A stretch of DNA of 64,000 bases from an uncultured Pelagibacteraceae bacterium (lineage in GTDB: Bacteria; Pseudomonadota; Alphaproteobacteria; Pelagibacterales; Pelagibacteraceae): positions 1 to 64,000 of the forward strand of contig CACJUF010000001.1 in NCBI GenBank assembly GCA_902596515.1, given 5' to 3'. Positions 56,111-64,000 of the stretch are shown here, piece by piece. The position numbers and the translations under genes were made by a program. The notes under the pieces were generated by a model, which did no database searches, was not told where the DNA came from, and worked only from the letters and a program-made list of their open reading frames with translations. Numbering within the stretch: the stretch's first letter is position 1; every line of letters starts with the position of its first letter.

Positions 56111-57005
56111 GTCTTTTAATTTTTAATAATTTTTTAAAATAATCAGGTAGTAAAGCTTTATAAGTATATTTTTTGTCTTTAATCATGAATTTTATTTTGT
56201 AAGCATGAAGCATTAATTCTTTGTTAATACCGATTGTTTTGGTGAAAGATTTATATTTATCATCTCCATAAATTGAGTGACCAATATTAAAAAGTTGTTT
56301 TCTTAATTGATGTTTCCTACCTGTAATAGGTTTCATCTCAACAAGACTAGAATTTGAATTTTTATTAATTACTTTGTAAATTGTTTTTGCTTTTTCAATA
56401 ATTTTTTTTCCGTTATCATAACGTACCAAATCATCATTCCATTCTCCTGAATTTTTTTCAAGTTCACCATGACATATAGCTAGATAAGTTTTATGCACTT
56501 TTCTTAATCTAAATAATGATGTTAATAATTGTGCTGTCTCTCTGTTTTTAGCCATTAAAAAAACCCCTGATGTATCTTTGTCTAATCTGTGGACAGAAAA
56601 AGGTTTTGAATTTGAAAATATTTCACTTTTTTTGAATATATCAATTAAGTTTTTTTTTGATTTTGTTCCACCCTGAACAGAAATACCAGCACTTTTATTT
56701 AAAACGATAAAATTTTCATTGTTATCTATTATTAAATCTTCATTTGCTTTGACTATTTGATTAGAGGGATTAAAACTTATTTTTTTTTGTAAAATTCTTT
56801 CTTCAAATTTAAAGCCGTAAAAATCAATTTTGTCATTAGATTTTATCTTATGAGAACTTTTTATTTTTTTTTTATTAACCTTGATCTTGCCTAATCTTAG
56901 AGATTTTTCAATTAATCCTTGAGGAATTCTTCCTATAGTATTCCGTATCCATCTATCAACACGCATATTATTACACGTTGAATCAACGATGTAACTTTTT
57001 AACAT
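56088..57005 (-). CDS. RluC/RluD-family 23S rRNA pseudouridine synthase
   Basis: Isomerises uridines in 23S rRNA. It has 305 residues. An N-terminal S4-like domain ([20 protein letters not shown], about 16-35) is followed by the catalytic domain. The active-site aspartate is in [17 protein letters not shown] (about 142-158), and [18 protein letters not shown] and [10 protein letters not shown] are further family segments. RluC is the likelier orthologue by the S4 domain, but RluC and RluD cannot be separated by eye. It is upstream of the rplQ end of the ribosomal cluster. Confidence 0.93.
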   Translation of the reverse strand: MLKSYIVDSTCNNMRVDRWIRNTIGRIPQGLIEKSLRLGKIKVNKKKIKSSHKIKSNDKIDFYGFKFEERILQKKISFNPSNQIVKANEDLIIDNNENFIVLNKSAGISVQGGTKSKKNLIDIFKKSEIFSNSKPFSVHRLDKDTSGVFLMAKNRETAQLLTSLFRLRKVHKTYLAICHGELEKNSGEWNDDLVRYDNGKKIIEKAKTIYKVINKNSNSSLVEMKPITGRKHQLRKQLFNIGHSIYGDDKYKSFTKTIGINKELMLHAYKIKFMIKDKKYTYKALLPDYFKKLLKIKRLTYSNLK

Positions 57006-57014
57006 AAGAAAATA

Positions 57015-57464
57015 TTATTTTGATGCAGTAACTGGTTTTTTATCTTCTTTTTTTTCAGACTCTTTTGAAGCAGATGTTTTCTTTTTATCAACTTTTTTTG
57101 CTTCAACATCTCTGTCAACAAATTCAATAATTGCCATTGGTGCATTATCACCGTATCTGAAACCAGCTTTAATTATTCTTGTGTAACCACCTGATCTTTT
57201 CTCGTATCTTTTTGATAATGTCTTTCTAACTTTGTTTGCAGATTTAATATCTTGTAACTGTGAAACTAAAGCTTTTGTGTTATGAAGAGTATCTCTCTTC
57301 CCTAATGTAATAATCTTATCAGCCTGAGGTTTTAAAAACTTTGCTTTTGGTAATGTTGTTTTAATTTGCTCATATTTAATCAGAGAATTGAGCATGTTTT
57401 TTAATAATGCTTTTCTATGCTCAGATGTTCTATTAAGCTTCTTGTTGGCAAATCCATGTCTCAT
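57015..57464 (-). CDS. rplQ: 50S ribosomal protein L17
   Basis: Large-subunit protein bL17, 149 residues. The core [20 protein letters not shown] is diagnostic, as is [16 protein letters not shown] (about 102-117). The last 25 residues are a Lys/Glu/Ser-rich tail beyond the usual ~120. It is the last gene of the alpha operon, one base from rpoA. Confidence 0.97.
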   Translation of the reverse strand: MRHGFANKKLNRTSEHRKALLKNMLNSLIKYEQIKTTLPKAKFLKPQADKIITLGKRDTLHNTKALVSQLQDIKSANKVRKTLSKRYEKRSGGYTRIIKAGFRYGDNAPMAIIEFVDRDVEAKKVDKKKTSASKESEKKEDKKPVTASK

Positions 57465-58493
57465 TTAGATTGCTTCCTCGAGTTTTTTAGACATTTCTGC
57501 AATGTTGTCTGGTGGCCAATTTGGTATCTCCATACCTAAATACAATGACATTCCTGTCAAAACCTCTTTAATTTCATTAAGTGATTTTCTTCCAAAATTT
57601 GGTGTTCTGAGCATTTCACCTTCTGACTTTTGCACAAGATCACCGATATAAATTATGTTATCATTTTTCAAACAATTCATTGAACGCACAGATAATTCCA
57701 ATTCATCAACTTTTCTTAACAGATTTTTATTAAATTCTGGTTCTGTTGATACTTCTTTAACAGGTGCCTCTACTGGCTCATCAAAATTAATAAACATTTT
57801 AAGTTGATCTTGAAAAATTCTTGCAGAATACGCAACCGCATCCTCTGCTGAGATTGAACCATCAGTTTCAACTTCCATTGTAAGTTTATCATAGTCTAAG
57901 GCTTTTCCTTCTCTTGCAGTGCTTACAGAATAAGAAACTTTTTTAACAGGGCTATATAAAGAGTCTATTGCAATTAGTCCTAAAGGTGGTTCCTCGGGTT
58001 TGTTCAATTCAGCTGGCACGTAACCTTTTCCTGTATTAACATTCATTTCCATATGAAAGCTTGTATTTTCATCTAGATTACAAATTACTAATTCAGGATT
58101 TAAAATTTCAACATCAGCTACAGGAGTTATATCTGAGGCTTTTATTTCACCAGGTCCTTTAGCATCTAAAATAAGTTTTTTAGTTCCTTCAGAGGATGAC
58201 TTTAATGCCAAAGATTTTACATTTAAAACTATATCAGTTACATCTTCTCTCACACCCTTAATAGAAGTAAACTCGTGTAGTACACCATCTATTTGTATGG
58301 ATGTAACTGCTGCTCCTCTAATAGAAGATAATAAAATTCTTCTTAATGAATTACCCAAAGTTAAACCATAACCTTTTTCTAGAGGCTCAGCTACTATTTT
58401 TGCTTTAGATAAATCATCACTCATTTGGACATCGATTTTTGATGGTTTAATAAGTGATTTCCAATTTTTGATATTTACATTTTCAGTTTCCAT
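57465..58493 (-). CDS. rpoA: DNA-directed RNA polymerase alpha subunit
   Basis: Assembly and activator-contact subunit of RNA polymerase. It has 342 residues. The N-terminal domain includes [21 protein letters not shown] (positions about 37-56, quoted in part) and [19 protein letters not shown]. The C-terminal domain (about 260-342) includes [19 protein letters not shown] and [13 protein letters not shown]. It overlaps rpsK by one base. Confidence 0.98.
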   Translation of the reverse strand: METENVNIKNWKSLIKPSKIDVQMSDDLSKAKIVAEPLEKGYGLTLGNSLRRILLSSIRGAAVTSIQIDGVLHEFTSIKGVREDVTDIVLNVKSLALKSSSEGTKKLILDAKGPGEIKASDITPVADVEILNPELVICNLDENTSFHMEMNVNTGKGYVPAELNKPEEPPLGLIAIDSLYSPVKKVSYSVSTAREGKALDYDKLTMEVETDGSISAEDAVAYSARIFQDQLKMFINFDEPVEAPVKEVSTEPEFNKNLLRKVDELELSVRSMNCLKNDNIIYIGDLVQKSEGEMLRTPNFGRKSLNEIKEVLTGMSLYLGMEIPNWPPDNIAEMSKKLEEAI

Positions 58494-58942
58494 TAAACTC
58501 TCCTTTTTTTTGGTGGCCTAGTACCGTTATGTGGCATCGGTGTCGTATCTTTAATTGATAAAATTTTAAATCCTCTTGCTTGCAAAGCTCTTAATGCTGT
58601 TTCTCTTCCTGAGCCAGGTCCTTTAACTTCAACTGATAATGTTTTCATTCCATATTCTAAAGCCTTAGATGCAGCTGCATCTGCAGCAATTTGTGCAGCA
58701 TATGGTGTAGATTTTCTAGAACCCTTAAAACCTTTTTGGCCAGCTGAAGCCCATGAAACTACATTTCCATTTGTGTCTGCTATAGAGATAATAGTATTAT
58801 TGAAAGTTGATTGAACATAAGCGATTCCATTCAAAATATTTTTTTTTATTTTTTTCTTTTTGGAGTAAGAGCTCTTTTTAACTTTACTAACACTCTTTTC
58901 ACTTTTTTGGTCTTTCTTGTCAACCTTATCAACTTTAGCCAT
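58493..58942 (-). CDS. rpsK: 30S ribosomal protein S11
   Basis: Small-subunit protein uS11, 149 residues. The core [38 protein letters not shown] and the C-terminal [16 protein letters not shown] are diagnostic. The first 35 residues are an unusually long Lys/Ser/Asp-rich extension; most S11 proteins have about 129 residues. It is in the alpha operon after rpsM. Confidence 0.98.
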   Translation of the reverse strand: MAKVDKVDKKDQKSEKSVSKVKKSSYSKKKKIKKNILNGIAYVQSTFNNTIISIADTNGNVVSWASAGQKGFKGSRKSTPYAAQIAADAAASKALEYGMKTLSVEVKGPGSGRETALRALQARGFKILSIKDTTPMPHNGTRPPKKRRV

Positions 58943-58944
58943 GT

Positions 58945-59328
58945 TTATTTTTTAAGTGGAGTTAATTTTTTACCTGCAATTGCAATTGCTTTACCTTTTC
59001 TTGTCCTTGCATTACATCTAGTTCTTTGACCTCTAACAGGTAGTTTTTTTCTATGTCTAGATCCCCTGTAGCAAGCTAGATCTATTAATCTTTTTATACT
59101 TAATGAATAATCTCTTCTCAAATCTCCCTCAACTTTGAAATTTTGATCTATGTATTCTCTAATTTTAAGGATTTCATCATCAGTTAGTTGATTCACTCTT
59201 TTTTCTTTTGGAATTTTTAATGATGAACAAATTTGCGAAGAAAACTTATCACCAATGCCATAAATATAGGTAAGACCTACGTGAACAAGTTTGTTCTGTG
59301 GAATATTTATACCTGCAATACGAGCCAT
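58945..59328 (-). CDS. rpsM: 30S ribosomal protein S13
   Basis: Small-subunit protein uS13, 127 residues; contacts the A and P site tRNAs and the 50S subunit. The start [20 protein letters not shown] and the end [19 protein letters not shown] are diagnostic. A candidate promoter lies just upstream, between adk and rpsM. The usual rpmJ gene between secY/adk and rpsM is not here. Confidence 0.98.
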   Translation of the reverse strand: MARIAGINIPQNKLVHVGLTYIYGIGDKFSSQICSSLKIPKEKRVNQLTDDEILKIREYIDQNFKVEGDLRRDYSLSIKRLIDLACYRGSRHRKKLPVRGQRTRCNARTRKGKAIAIAGKKLTPLKK

Positions 59329-59352
59329 ATATTTAGTGATAATTTTCAGCCT

Positions 59353-59380
59353 TTTATATAAGATGATCTTTTAAAGTCAA
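59353..59380 (-). promoter_or_regulatory. Candidate promoter for rpsM-rpsK-rpoA-rplQ
   Basis: On the minus strand, TTGACT (rc of 59375-59380) and TATAAA (rc of 59353-59358) are 16 bases apart in the 56-base adk-rpsM gap, about 24 bases before the rpsM ATG. This is the strongest promoter-like match I found in the window. Confidence 0.5.
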
Positions 59381-59384
59381 CGGG

Positions 59385-59948
59385 TTAAACATTGAGAAAA
59401 CTGTTGATTTTAGCTATTATTTCCTCAATTTTAGAACTGCCATCTATCTCATAAAAATTGGAATTTTTAGAATAGAAGTCTAAAACAGGTTTGGTGGTTT
59501 CCATGTATTTATCGTATCTTCTCACAGTAGTATTTAGATCATCATCAGATCTATTTTCTATGCTTTTTCTTTGTTCAATTCTTTTGATTATTGTCTCCTT
59601 ATTTACATTAAGAAAGAATACAAAATCAATTTTTTGATTTGTTTTCTCTAATAATTTTTCTAAGTTTTTAGCTTGTGTCAGGGATCTAGGATATCCGTCA
59701 AATATTAATTTATTTTTCTTTTTTGGATCAAATACTACATTTTCAATTAGTGAGTTAACTATTTCATCGCTAACAAATCTACCTTCGCTCATATCTTCAA
59801 CTATCTTTTTTCCTATTTCAGAGTTTTTTTGAATTTCATCTCTTAGCATATCACCTGTAGAAATTTGAAAATTATTCAATTGTTTAACTAAAAATTTAGC
59901 CTGTGTGCCTTTGCCAGCTCCTGGAGGTCCAAACAAAATTACATTCAC
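59385..59948 (-). CDS. adk: Adenylate kinase (short form)
   Basis: Interconverts ATP, ADP and AMP. It has 187 residues, the short form without the extended LID domain and without its zinc cysteines. The P-loop is LFGPPGAGKGTQAKFLVKQL (about 4-23). ISTGDMLRDEI and FDGYPRSLTQAK (about 84-95), with the AMP site, follow. It is ten bases from secY, the usual secY-adk-rpsM order. Confidence 0.97.
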   Translation of the reverse strand: MNVILFGPPGAGKGTQAKFLVKQLNNFQISTGDMLRDEIQKNSEIGKKIVEDMSEGRFVSDEIVNSLIENVVFDPKKKNKLIFDGYPRSLTQAKNLEKLLEKTNQKIDFVFFLNVNKETIIKRIEQRKSIENRSDDDLNTTVRRYDKYMETTKPVLDFYSKNSNFYEIDGSSKIEEIIAKINSFLNV

Positions 59949-59958
59949 TTTTTTTTAT

Positions 59959-61239
59959 CTACCTACTGAATTTAGTCTTTTTGATTAATTGCTCATATTG
60001 CGAACTCATAAGTCGAGTTTGAATTTGCGTAACTGTATCAATTGCAACAACTACAACAATCAATATTGACGTTCCGCCCAAATAAAATGGTATTGGATAA
60101 TTAGCAATCAAAAACTCTGGCATTAAACAAACTAAAGTAAGGTATAATGCCCCTATAGTAGTTAATTTTGTTAAAATATTTTCAATATAAAGAGCTGTAC
60201 TTTCTCCTGGTCTTATTCCTGGAACAAAACCACCATATTTTCTTAAGTTATCAGCTGTTTCTGTTGGGTTGAAAGTAATTGATGTATAGAAAAAGGTAAA
60301 AAAGATAATTCCTGATGCGTAAAGTAACATATAAAGTGGTTGTCCCTGTGTAAAATATGAACTTAGATTTAGGAAAGTTTCATTATCAGAAACATCAAAA
60401 TTTGAAAAAGTTACAGGTAATAATAGTAAAGCTGATGCAAAAATAGCTGGTATAACTCCAGCTTGATTAATCTTTAAAGGTAAATGAGAAGACTCTCCTC
60501 CATACATTTTATTCCCCATCTGTCTTTTAGGATAATTTATCAAAATTTTCCTTAAAGCTCTCTCCATAAAAACGATAAACAAAATAGTTAAGATTAATAA
60601 AATAAAAATTGCAATTATCATCAAAGTTGAGATTGCTCCAGTTCTTCCTAATTCAAATGTTGTCACTAAAGCTCTAGGGATTTCAGCAACAATTCCTGCA
60701 AAAATAATTAATGATATTCCATTTCCTATACCCCTTTGAGTAATCTGCTCACCTAACCACATTAAGAAAATTGTACCAGCTACAATAGTTGTAACTGTTG
60801 ATATTTTAAAAAACATTCCTGGGTTAATAACTAAATTAGCTGAAGACTCTAAACCAACAGATAAACCATAACCTTGAACAGTGGCTAATAAAACTGTGCC
60901 GTATCTGGTAATTTGTGTGATCTTCGCTCTTCCTGTTTCACCTTGAGCTTTAAGATTTTTAAAATAATCTGATACACCTGTTAGTAATTGAACAATAATA
61001 GAAGATGAAATGTATGGCATTATTCCTAATGCAAAAATAGCCATTCTACTTACAGCACCTCCAGCAAACACGTTAAACATACCAAGTAGACCTTTTTGAT
61101 TACCCTCCATCAAAATTTTTAATTGTTCTGGGTCAATTCCAGGTAAAGGAACAAACGTTCCAAATCTGTACACTGCTAGTATTGCAATCGTAAAGATTAT
61201 CCTATTTCTTAAATCAACACTTGAAGATGAAGAGCTCAT
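59959..61239 (-). CDS. secY: Protein translocase subunit SecY
   Basis: The channel of the Sec translocon. It has 426 residues and ten membrane helices. The plug region has FVPLPGIDPEQLK, and ALGIMPYISSSIIVQLLTGV (about 71-90), IFLMWLGEQITQRGIGNGIS and PGIRPGESTALYIENIL follow. It is twelve bases from rplO and directly precedes adk. Confidence 0.98.
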   Translation of the reverse strand: MSSSSSSVDLRNRIIFTIAILAVYRFGTFVPLPGIDPEQLKILMEGNQKGLLGMFNVFAGGAVSRMAIFALGIMPYISSSIIVQLLTGVSDYFKNLKAQGETGRAKITQITRYGTVLLATVQGYGLSVGLESSANLVINPGMFFKISTVTTIVAGTIFLMWLGEQITQRGIGNGISLIIFAGIVAEIPRALVTTFELGRTGAISTLMIIAIFILLILTILFIVFMERALRKILINYPKRQMGNKMYGGESSHLPLKINQAGVIPAIFASALLLLPVTFSNFDVSDNETFLNLSSYFTQGQPLYMLLYASGIIFFTFFYTSITFNPTETADNLRKYGGFVPGIRPGESTALYIENILTKLTTIGALYLTLVCLMPEFLIANYPIPFYLGGTSILIVVVVAIDTVTQIQTRLMSSQYEQLIKKTKFSR

Positions 61240-61251
61240 TATCTTGAGATA

Positions 61252-61704
61252 TTATTTTTTAAGTTGTATTGATCCACCAATTTTTTCAAGCTTCTCTAAC
61301 GCTGATTTAGAGGCTAAATCAGCTTCAATATTAATCTTATCTCTTATTTCACCAGAACCTAAAATCTTAAGTTTTTTTGAATTCTTGTTTATTAATTTTA
61401 ATTTTTTTAAGGATGATGAATTTAATATATCATTGGTGTTAATTGTTTTTTTATTTATAAAAGATTGAATCTTATCTAAATTTAAAATAGCTATATTTTC
61501 TTTTTGTATTGGATTAAAACCTCGTTTGGGTAAACGTCTATACAAAGGCATTTGCCCACCTTCAAAACTTTTTATTGCAACACCTGATCTAGATTTTTGA
61601 CCTTTTACACCTCTTCCTGAAGTTTTGCCTTTACCAGAACCAATTCCTCTACCAACTCTTATTTTGGATTTATTTAATTTAGGTCTATTATTTAATTTTA
61701 TCAT
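61252..61704 (-). CDS. rplO: 50S ribosomal protein L15
   Basis: Large-subunit protein uL15, 150 residues. The start KLNNRPKLNKSKIRVGRGIG, then the glycine-rich SGKGKTSGRGVKGQKSRSG and FEGGQMPLYRRLPKRGFN, are diagnostic. Its ATG overlaps the rpsE stop by one base (TAATG), leaving no room for rpmD (L30). Confidence 0.98.
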   Translation of the reverse strand: MIKLNNRPKLNKSKIRVGRGIGSGKGKTSGRGVKGQKSRSGVAIKSFEGGQMPLYRRLPKRGFNPIQKENIAILNLDKIQSFINKKTINTNDILNSSSLKKLKLINKNSKKLKILGSGEIRDKINIEADLASKSALEKLEKIGGSIQLKK

Positions 61705-62219
61705 TATCCTCTTTTTTCGATTATTTCAGATATTTTTTTATTTCTAATTGAAGAAATCTGCTTGGGTGAATTCTGTTTTTTTAAAGCTTTAATTGTCGCT
61801 CTTATTACATTATGTGCGTTAGATGTTCCCATAGATTTTGCAACTATATCTCTAACTCCTAAAACTTCACAAACAGCTCGAACAGGACCACCGGCAATTA
61901 TTCCTGTACCTTTTGATGCAGATCTTAAAACAATTTTACCAGATCCATCTTTTGCCTTAACATCATGATGAATAGTTCTTCCCTCTCTCAAAGGAATATG
62001 AATGAGTTTTCTTCTAGCAATTTCATTAGCTTTTTTAATTGCATCTGGAACCTGTTTTGCTTTTGCATGAGCTATACCAATTTTCCCAGCTTGGTTTCCA
62101 ACAACAACCAATGCAGAAAAACCAAAACGTCTTCCACCTTTAACAACTTTAGTAATTCTATTTATGTGAACTAATTTTTCTAAAATATCATCTGTTTTTT
62201 TTTCTTTCAATTTTTCCAT
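61704..62219 (-). CDS. rpsE: 30S ribosomal protein S5
   Basis: Small-subunit protein uS5, 171 residues. The signature VKGGRRFGFSALVVVGNQAG (about 26-45) and GTGIIAGGPVRAVCEVLGV (about 104-122) are diagnostic. It lies in the spc operon between rplR and rplO. Confidence 0.98.
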   Translation of the reverse strand: MEKLKEKKTDDILEKLVHINRITKVVKGGRRFGFSALVVVGNQAGKIGIAHAKAKQVPDAIKKANEIARRKLIHIPLREGRTIHHDVKAKDGSGKIVLRSASKGTGIIAGGPVRAVCEVLGVRDIVAKSMGTSNAHNVIRATIKALKKQNSPKQISSIRNKKISEIIEKRG

Positions 62220-62221
62220 TT

Positions 62222-62578
62222 TTAAAATTCCATTCCATTTTTTCTTAAAGTTTCAGCAAAAATTTTTATTCTTCCATGATATTTATAAATACCTCTATCA
62301 AAGTATATCTTGATAATTTTTTTTTCTTGAGCTTTTTTTGCTAATTTTTCTGCAACAATTTTTGATAATTCTGACTTATTTTTTGTTTTAGTTTCTTTTA
62401 TATCTTTCTCAATAGATGAAGCTGACAATAAGGTTATATTCTTTGAGTCATCAATTATTTGTGCAGAGATATTTTTAGAAGATCTAAAAATACTCAATCT
62501 AAACCTTCCTGGTTTTGAAACTTTTTTAAGTTTATTTGTAATTCTAAATTTTTTTCTGGTGCTAGTGCTCAATTTCAT
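62222..62578 (-). CDS. rplR: 50S ribosomal protein L18
   Basis: Large-subunit protein uL18, 118 residues; binds 5S rRNA. The [20 protein letters not shown]-like part ([20 protein letters not shown]) and the C-terminal [20 protein letters not shown] are diagnostic. It overlaps rplF by one base. Confidence 0.97.
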   Translation of the reverse strand: MKLSTSTRKKFRITNKLKKVSKPGRFRLSIFRSSKNISAQIIDDSKNITLLSASSIEKDIKETKTKNKSELSKIVAEKLAKKAQEKKIIKIYFDRGIYKYHGRIKIFAETLRKNGMEF

Positions 62579-63117
62579 TATTTTTTCTTACCCTCTTTTT
62601 TCAAAACATATTGACCTTTTTCTCTAATACCTTTTCCTTTATATGGTTCAATTTTTCTTAATGTCTTAATTTTTGAAGCAATTGAACCAACTAATTGTTT
62701 ATCAAAACCTGAAATTTTCAATGTCGTTTGTTTTTCAACCGCAATCTTAATACCCTCTGGTATGTCAAAATTTATATCATGGCTGTAACCTAATTGCAGA
62801 TTCAATTGATTACCTTTAATTGAAGCCCTATAACCAACACCCACCAGCTCTAAAATTTTTTCATAACCTTTTATTGATCCAATGACAGCATTATTAATCA
62901 AGCTTCTGTTCATACCCCATAATCTTTTGGTATTTTGATCAATCTTTTTAGGCTTTATAGATATCTCTTTACCATCTTTAATATCAAGATTAAATATATC
63001 TAAATCTATGTTTAAAGATCTTTTGCCAAGAGGGCCTTCTATATTAAGAATATTACCAGCAATAGCTACTTTTACTTTTTCTGGTATCGCGATATTTATT
63101 TTTCCTATTTTTGACAT
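62578..63117 (-). CDS. rplF: 50S ribosomal protein L6
   Basis: Large-subunit protein uL6, 179 residues with two repeat domains. The start [36 protein letters not shown] (about 89-105) and the C-terminal [20 protein letters not shown] are diagnostic. It is one base from rpsH. Confidence 0.98.
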   Translation of the reverse strand: MSKIGKINIAIPEKVKVAIAGNILNIEGPLGKRSLNIDLDIFNLDIKDGKEISIKPKKIDQNTKRLWGMNRSLINNAVIGSIKGYEKILELVGVGYRASIKGNQLNLQLGYSHDINFDIPEGIKIAVEKQTTLKISGFDKQLVGSIASKIKTLRKIEPYKGKGIREKGQYVLKKEGKKK

Positions 63118-63118
63118 A

Positions 63119-63514
63119 TTAAAAAACCTTACAAACTATTTCACCGCCAACTTTTTGTTTTCTAGCATCTATATCTGTCATCACACCTTTTGGTGTAGAC
63201 AAAATTGCAATTCCTAATCCATTATTTATTTTTGGCAAACTATCTGCACTTGAAAAAATTCTTCTACCTGGTTTTGAAACTCTTTCAAAATTGCTTATTA
63301 CTGGATTGCCTGAATGATATTTTAACTCTAATGAAAGGATATTTTTTTTCTCTTCGGTAGAAACTTTAAAATCTTTGATGAAACCCTCATTTTTAAGAAT
63401 ATCAGCTATTTTACTTTTAAATTTAGAGGATGGTAATTCCACTTTTTTATGTTTTCTCGCTTGAGCATTCTTCACTCTAGCGATCATATCTCCAATTGGG
63501 TCACTTAAACTCAT
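63119..63514 (-). CDS. rpsH: 30S ribosomal protein S8
   Basis: Small-subunit protein uS8, 131 residues; it also binds its own spc message in other bacteria. The start SLSDPIGDMIARVKNAQAR and the end NNGLGIAILSTPKGVMTD plus GGEIVCKVF are diagnostic. It is between rpsN and rplF. Confidence 0.98.
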   Translation of the reverse strand: MSLSDPIGDMIARVKNAQARKHKKVELPSSKFKSKIADILKNEGFIKDFKVSTEEKKNILSLELKYHSGNPVISNFERVSKPGRRIFSSADSLPKINNGLGIAILSTPKGVMTDIDARKQKVGGEIVCKVF

Positions 63515-63526
63515 AATTACTCCTTT

Positions 63527-63832
63527 CTACCAACTTGATTTTACCATTCCTGGTATCTTTCCTTGCAAACCAAGTTGTCTTAGCGCAATTCTAGAAATTT
63601 TTAATTTTCTATAAACTCCGTGTGGTCTACCTGTTATTTGACATCTATTCATCACTCTGATTTTTGCAGAATTTCTTGGTAATTTAGAAAGCTTTTGTTG
63701 TGCTTTGAATCTTTCTTCTAAAGGTAATTTTTTATCCATGATAATTTTCTTCAACTTAGCTCTCTTATTAAAAAATTTATCTGAAAGTTTTATTCTTCTA
63801 TTATTCTTATTAATTGAACTTAATTTAGCCAT
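63527..63832 (-). CDS. rpsN: 30S ribosomal protein S14 (zinc-free form)
   Basis: Small-subunit protein uS14, 101 residues, the longer form without the CxxC pairs. The segments [20 protein letters not shown] and [20 protein letters not shown], and the end GMVKSSW, are diagnostic. It starts one base after the rplE stop. Confidence 0.98.
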   Translation of the reverse strand: MAKLSSINKNNRRIKLSDKFFNKRAKLKKIIMDKKLPLEERFKAQQKLSKLPRNSAKIRVMNRCQITGRPHGVYRKLKISRIALRQLGLQGKIPGMVKSSW

Positions 63833-63833
63833 A

Positions 63834-64000
63834 CTAATTATCTCCTTTTTTTATAAATGGAAAGTTCATCTTTTGTAAAAGTGCAAAACTATGGTCTTTA
63901 CTTAAAGATGATATCACTATTACAATATCTAATCCTCTTACTTTATCTGCTCTATCAAAGCTAACTTCAGGAAATATAATGTGCTCTTTGACACCAAAAG
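63834..64000 (-). CDS. rplE: 50S ribosomal protein L5, 3' part only (cut by the window edge)
   Basis: The last 54 codons of uL5, which binds 5S rRNA. The frame read from base 64000 gives [20 protein letters not shown], then a C-terminus ending in the family-like [15 protein letters not shown] and a TAG at rc of 63834-63836. It is followed after one base by rpsN, the standard rplE-rpsN-rpsH order of the spc operon. Confidence 0.95.
   Translation of the reverse strand, partial: FGVKEHIIFPEVSFDRADKVRGLDIVIVISSLSKDHSFALLQKMNFPFIKKGDN

Noticed and set aside
1-64000. CRISPR array, prophage, insertion sequence or rRNA operon
   Set aside because: I saw no regularly spaced repeats, no transposase or integrase motifs and no rRNA sequence anywhere in the window.

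Overview
This 64 kb window is a piece of the chromosome of a SAR11-type alphaproteobacterium (Candidatus Pelagibacter or a close relative). The evidence is a very AT-rich sequence, Lys/Ile/Asn-rich proteins, almost no intergenic DNA (the longest gap is about 200 bases, and it is a riboswitch leader), a tandem SAM-II/SAM-V leader in front of metY, a tetrameric sarcosine oxidase operon, and alphaproteobacterial gene orders. There is no rRNA operon, CRISPR array, prophage or insertion sequence that I can see. There is one tRNA gene, tRNA-Ser(GCT).

Layout. Bases 1-5200 are read leftward: a truncated EamA permease, an AEC permease, homoserine dehydrogenase, a tiny lipoprotein, argC, and rpsI-rplM. 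Bases 5220-5375 hold the tandem SAM riboswitch leader, reading rightward into metY. Bases 6.7-13.2 kb hold heme A synthase, chorismate mutase, rpmG, a MerR regulator, ihfA, plsX, rpmF, a bc1 chaperone, bamE and a proton-pumping pyrophosphatase. Bases 13.2-20.6 kb are one leftward run for riboflavin, ribonucleotide reductase control and glycine metabolism (nrdR-ribD-ribE-ribBX-ribH-nusB-thiL, preceded by glyA, rpiB and a 2OG-type hydroxylase). Bases 20.6-29 kb hold hemB and a leftward block of dapA-smpB-folK-spoT-pyrE-pdxJ-acpS-lepB-rnc-recO. Bases 29-38 kb are rightward: slt, then (after the leftward tRNA-Ser) soxBDAG and an amino-acid ABC binding protein and permease. Bases 38-44.7 kb are leftward: nuclease, MATE, trhO, an O-methyltransferase and gatCAB. 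Bases 44.7-51 kb are rightward: ruvX, pyrB with a catalytically dead dihydroorotase partner, plsY, topA and a RidA protein. Bases 51-57 kb hold ugd-galU, panC, mgtE, lipB and an Rlu-type pseudouridine synthase. From 57 kb to the end is the distal spc/alpha ribosomal cluster, rplE (partial) through rplQ, read leftward.

The points most worth a second look are these. (1) The metY leader has SAM-II and SAM-V aptamers in tandem. The two P1 helices share strands with a possible long-range alternative helix, and the only good start codon is followed by an A8 run that puts metY out of frame. (2) argC (twice) and thiL (once) are also interrupted, each time by exactly one extra base in an A/T run. All four events have the same sign, which suggests either a homopolymer assembly bias or transcriptional slippage. 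(3) NrdR has both zinc knuckles shortened from CxxC to CxC. (4) The dihydroorotase next to pyrB has lost its HxH metal site, and RibBX has lost the GTP cyclohydrolase zinc cysteines. (5) An ABC permease carries an N-terminal lipoprotein-like signal. (6) fabH and the L30 gene are missing from their usual places. (7) A perfect 10-bp inverted repeat flanks the -10 region of the sox operon.

Functions were assigned by recognising motifs and families by eye. No database search or folding calculation was run.
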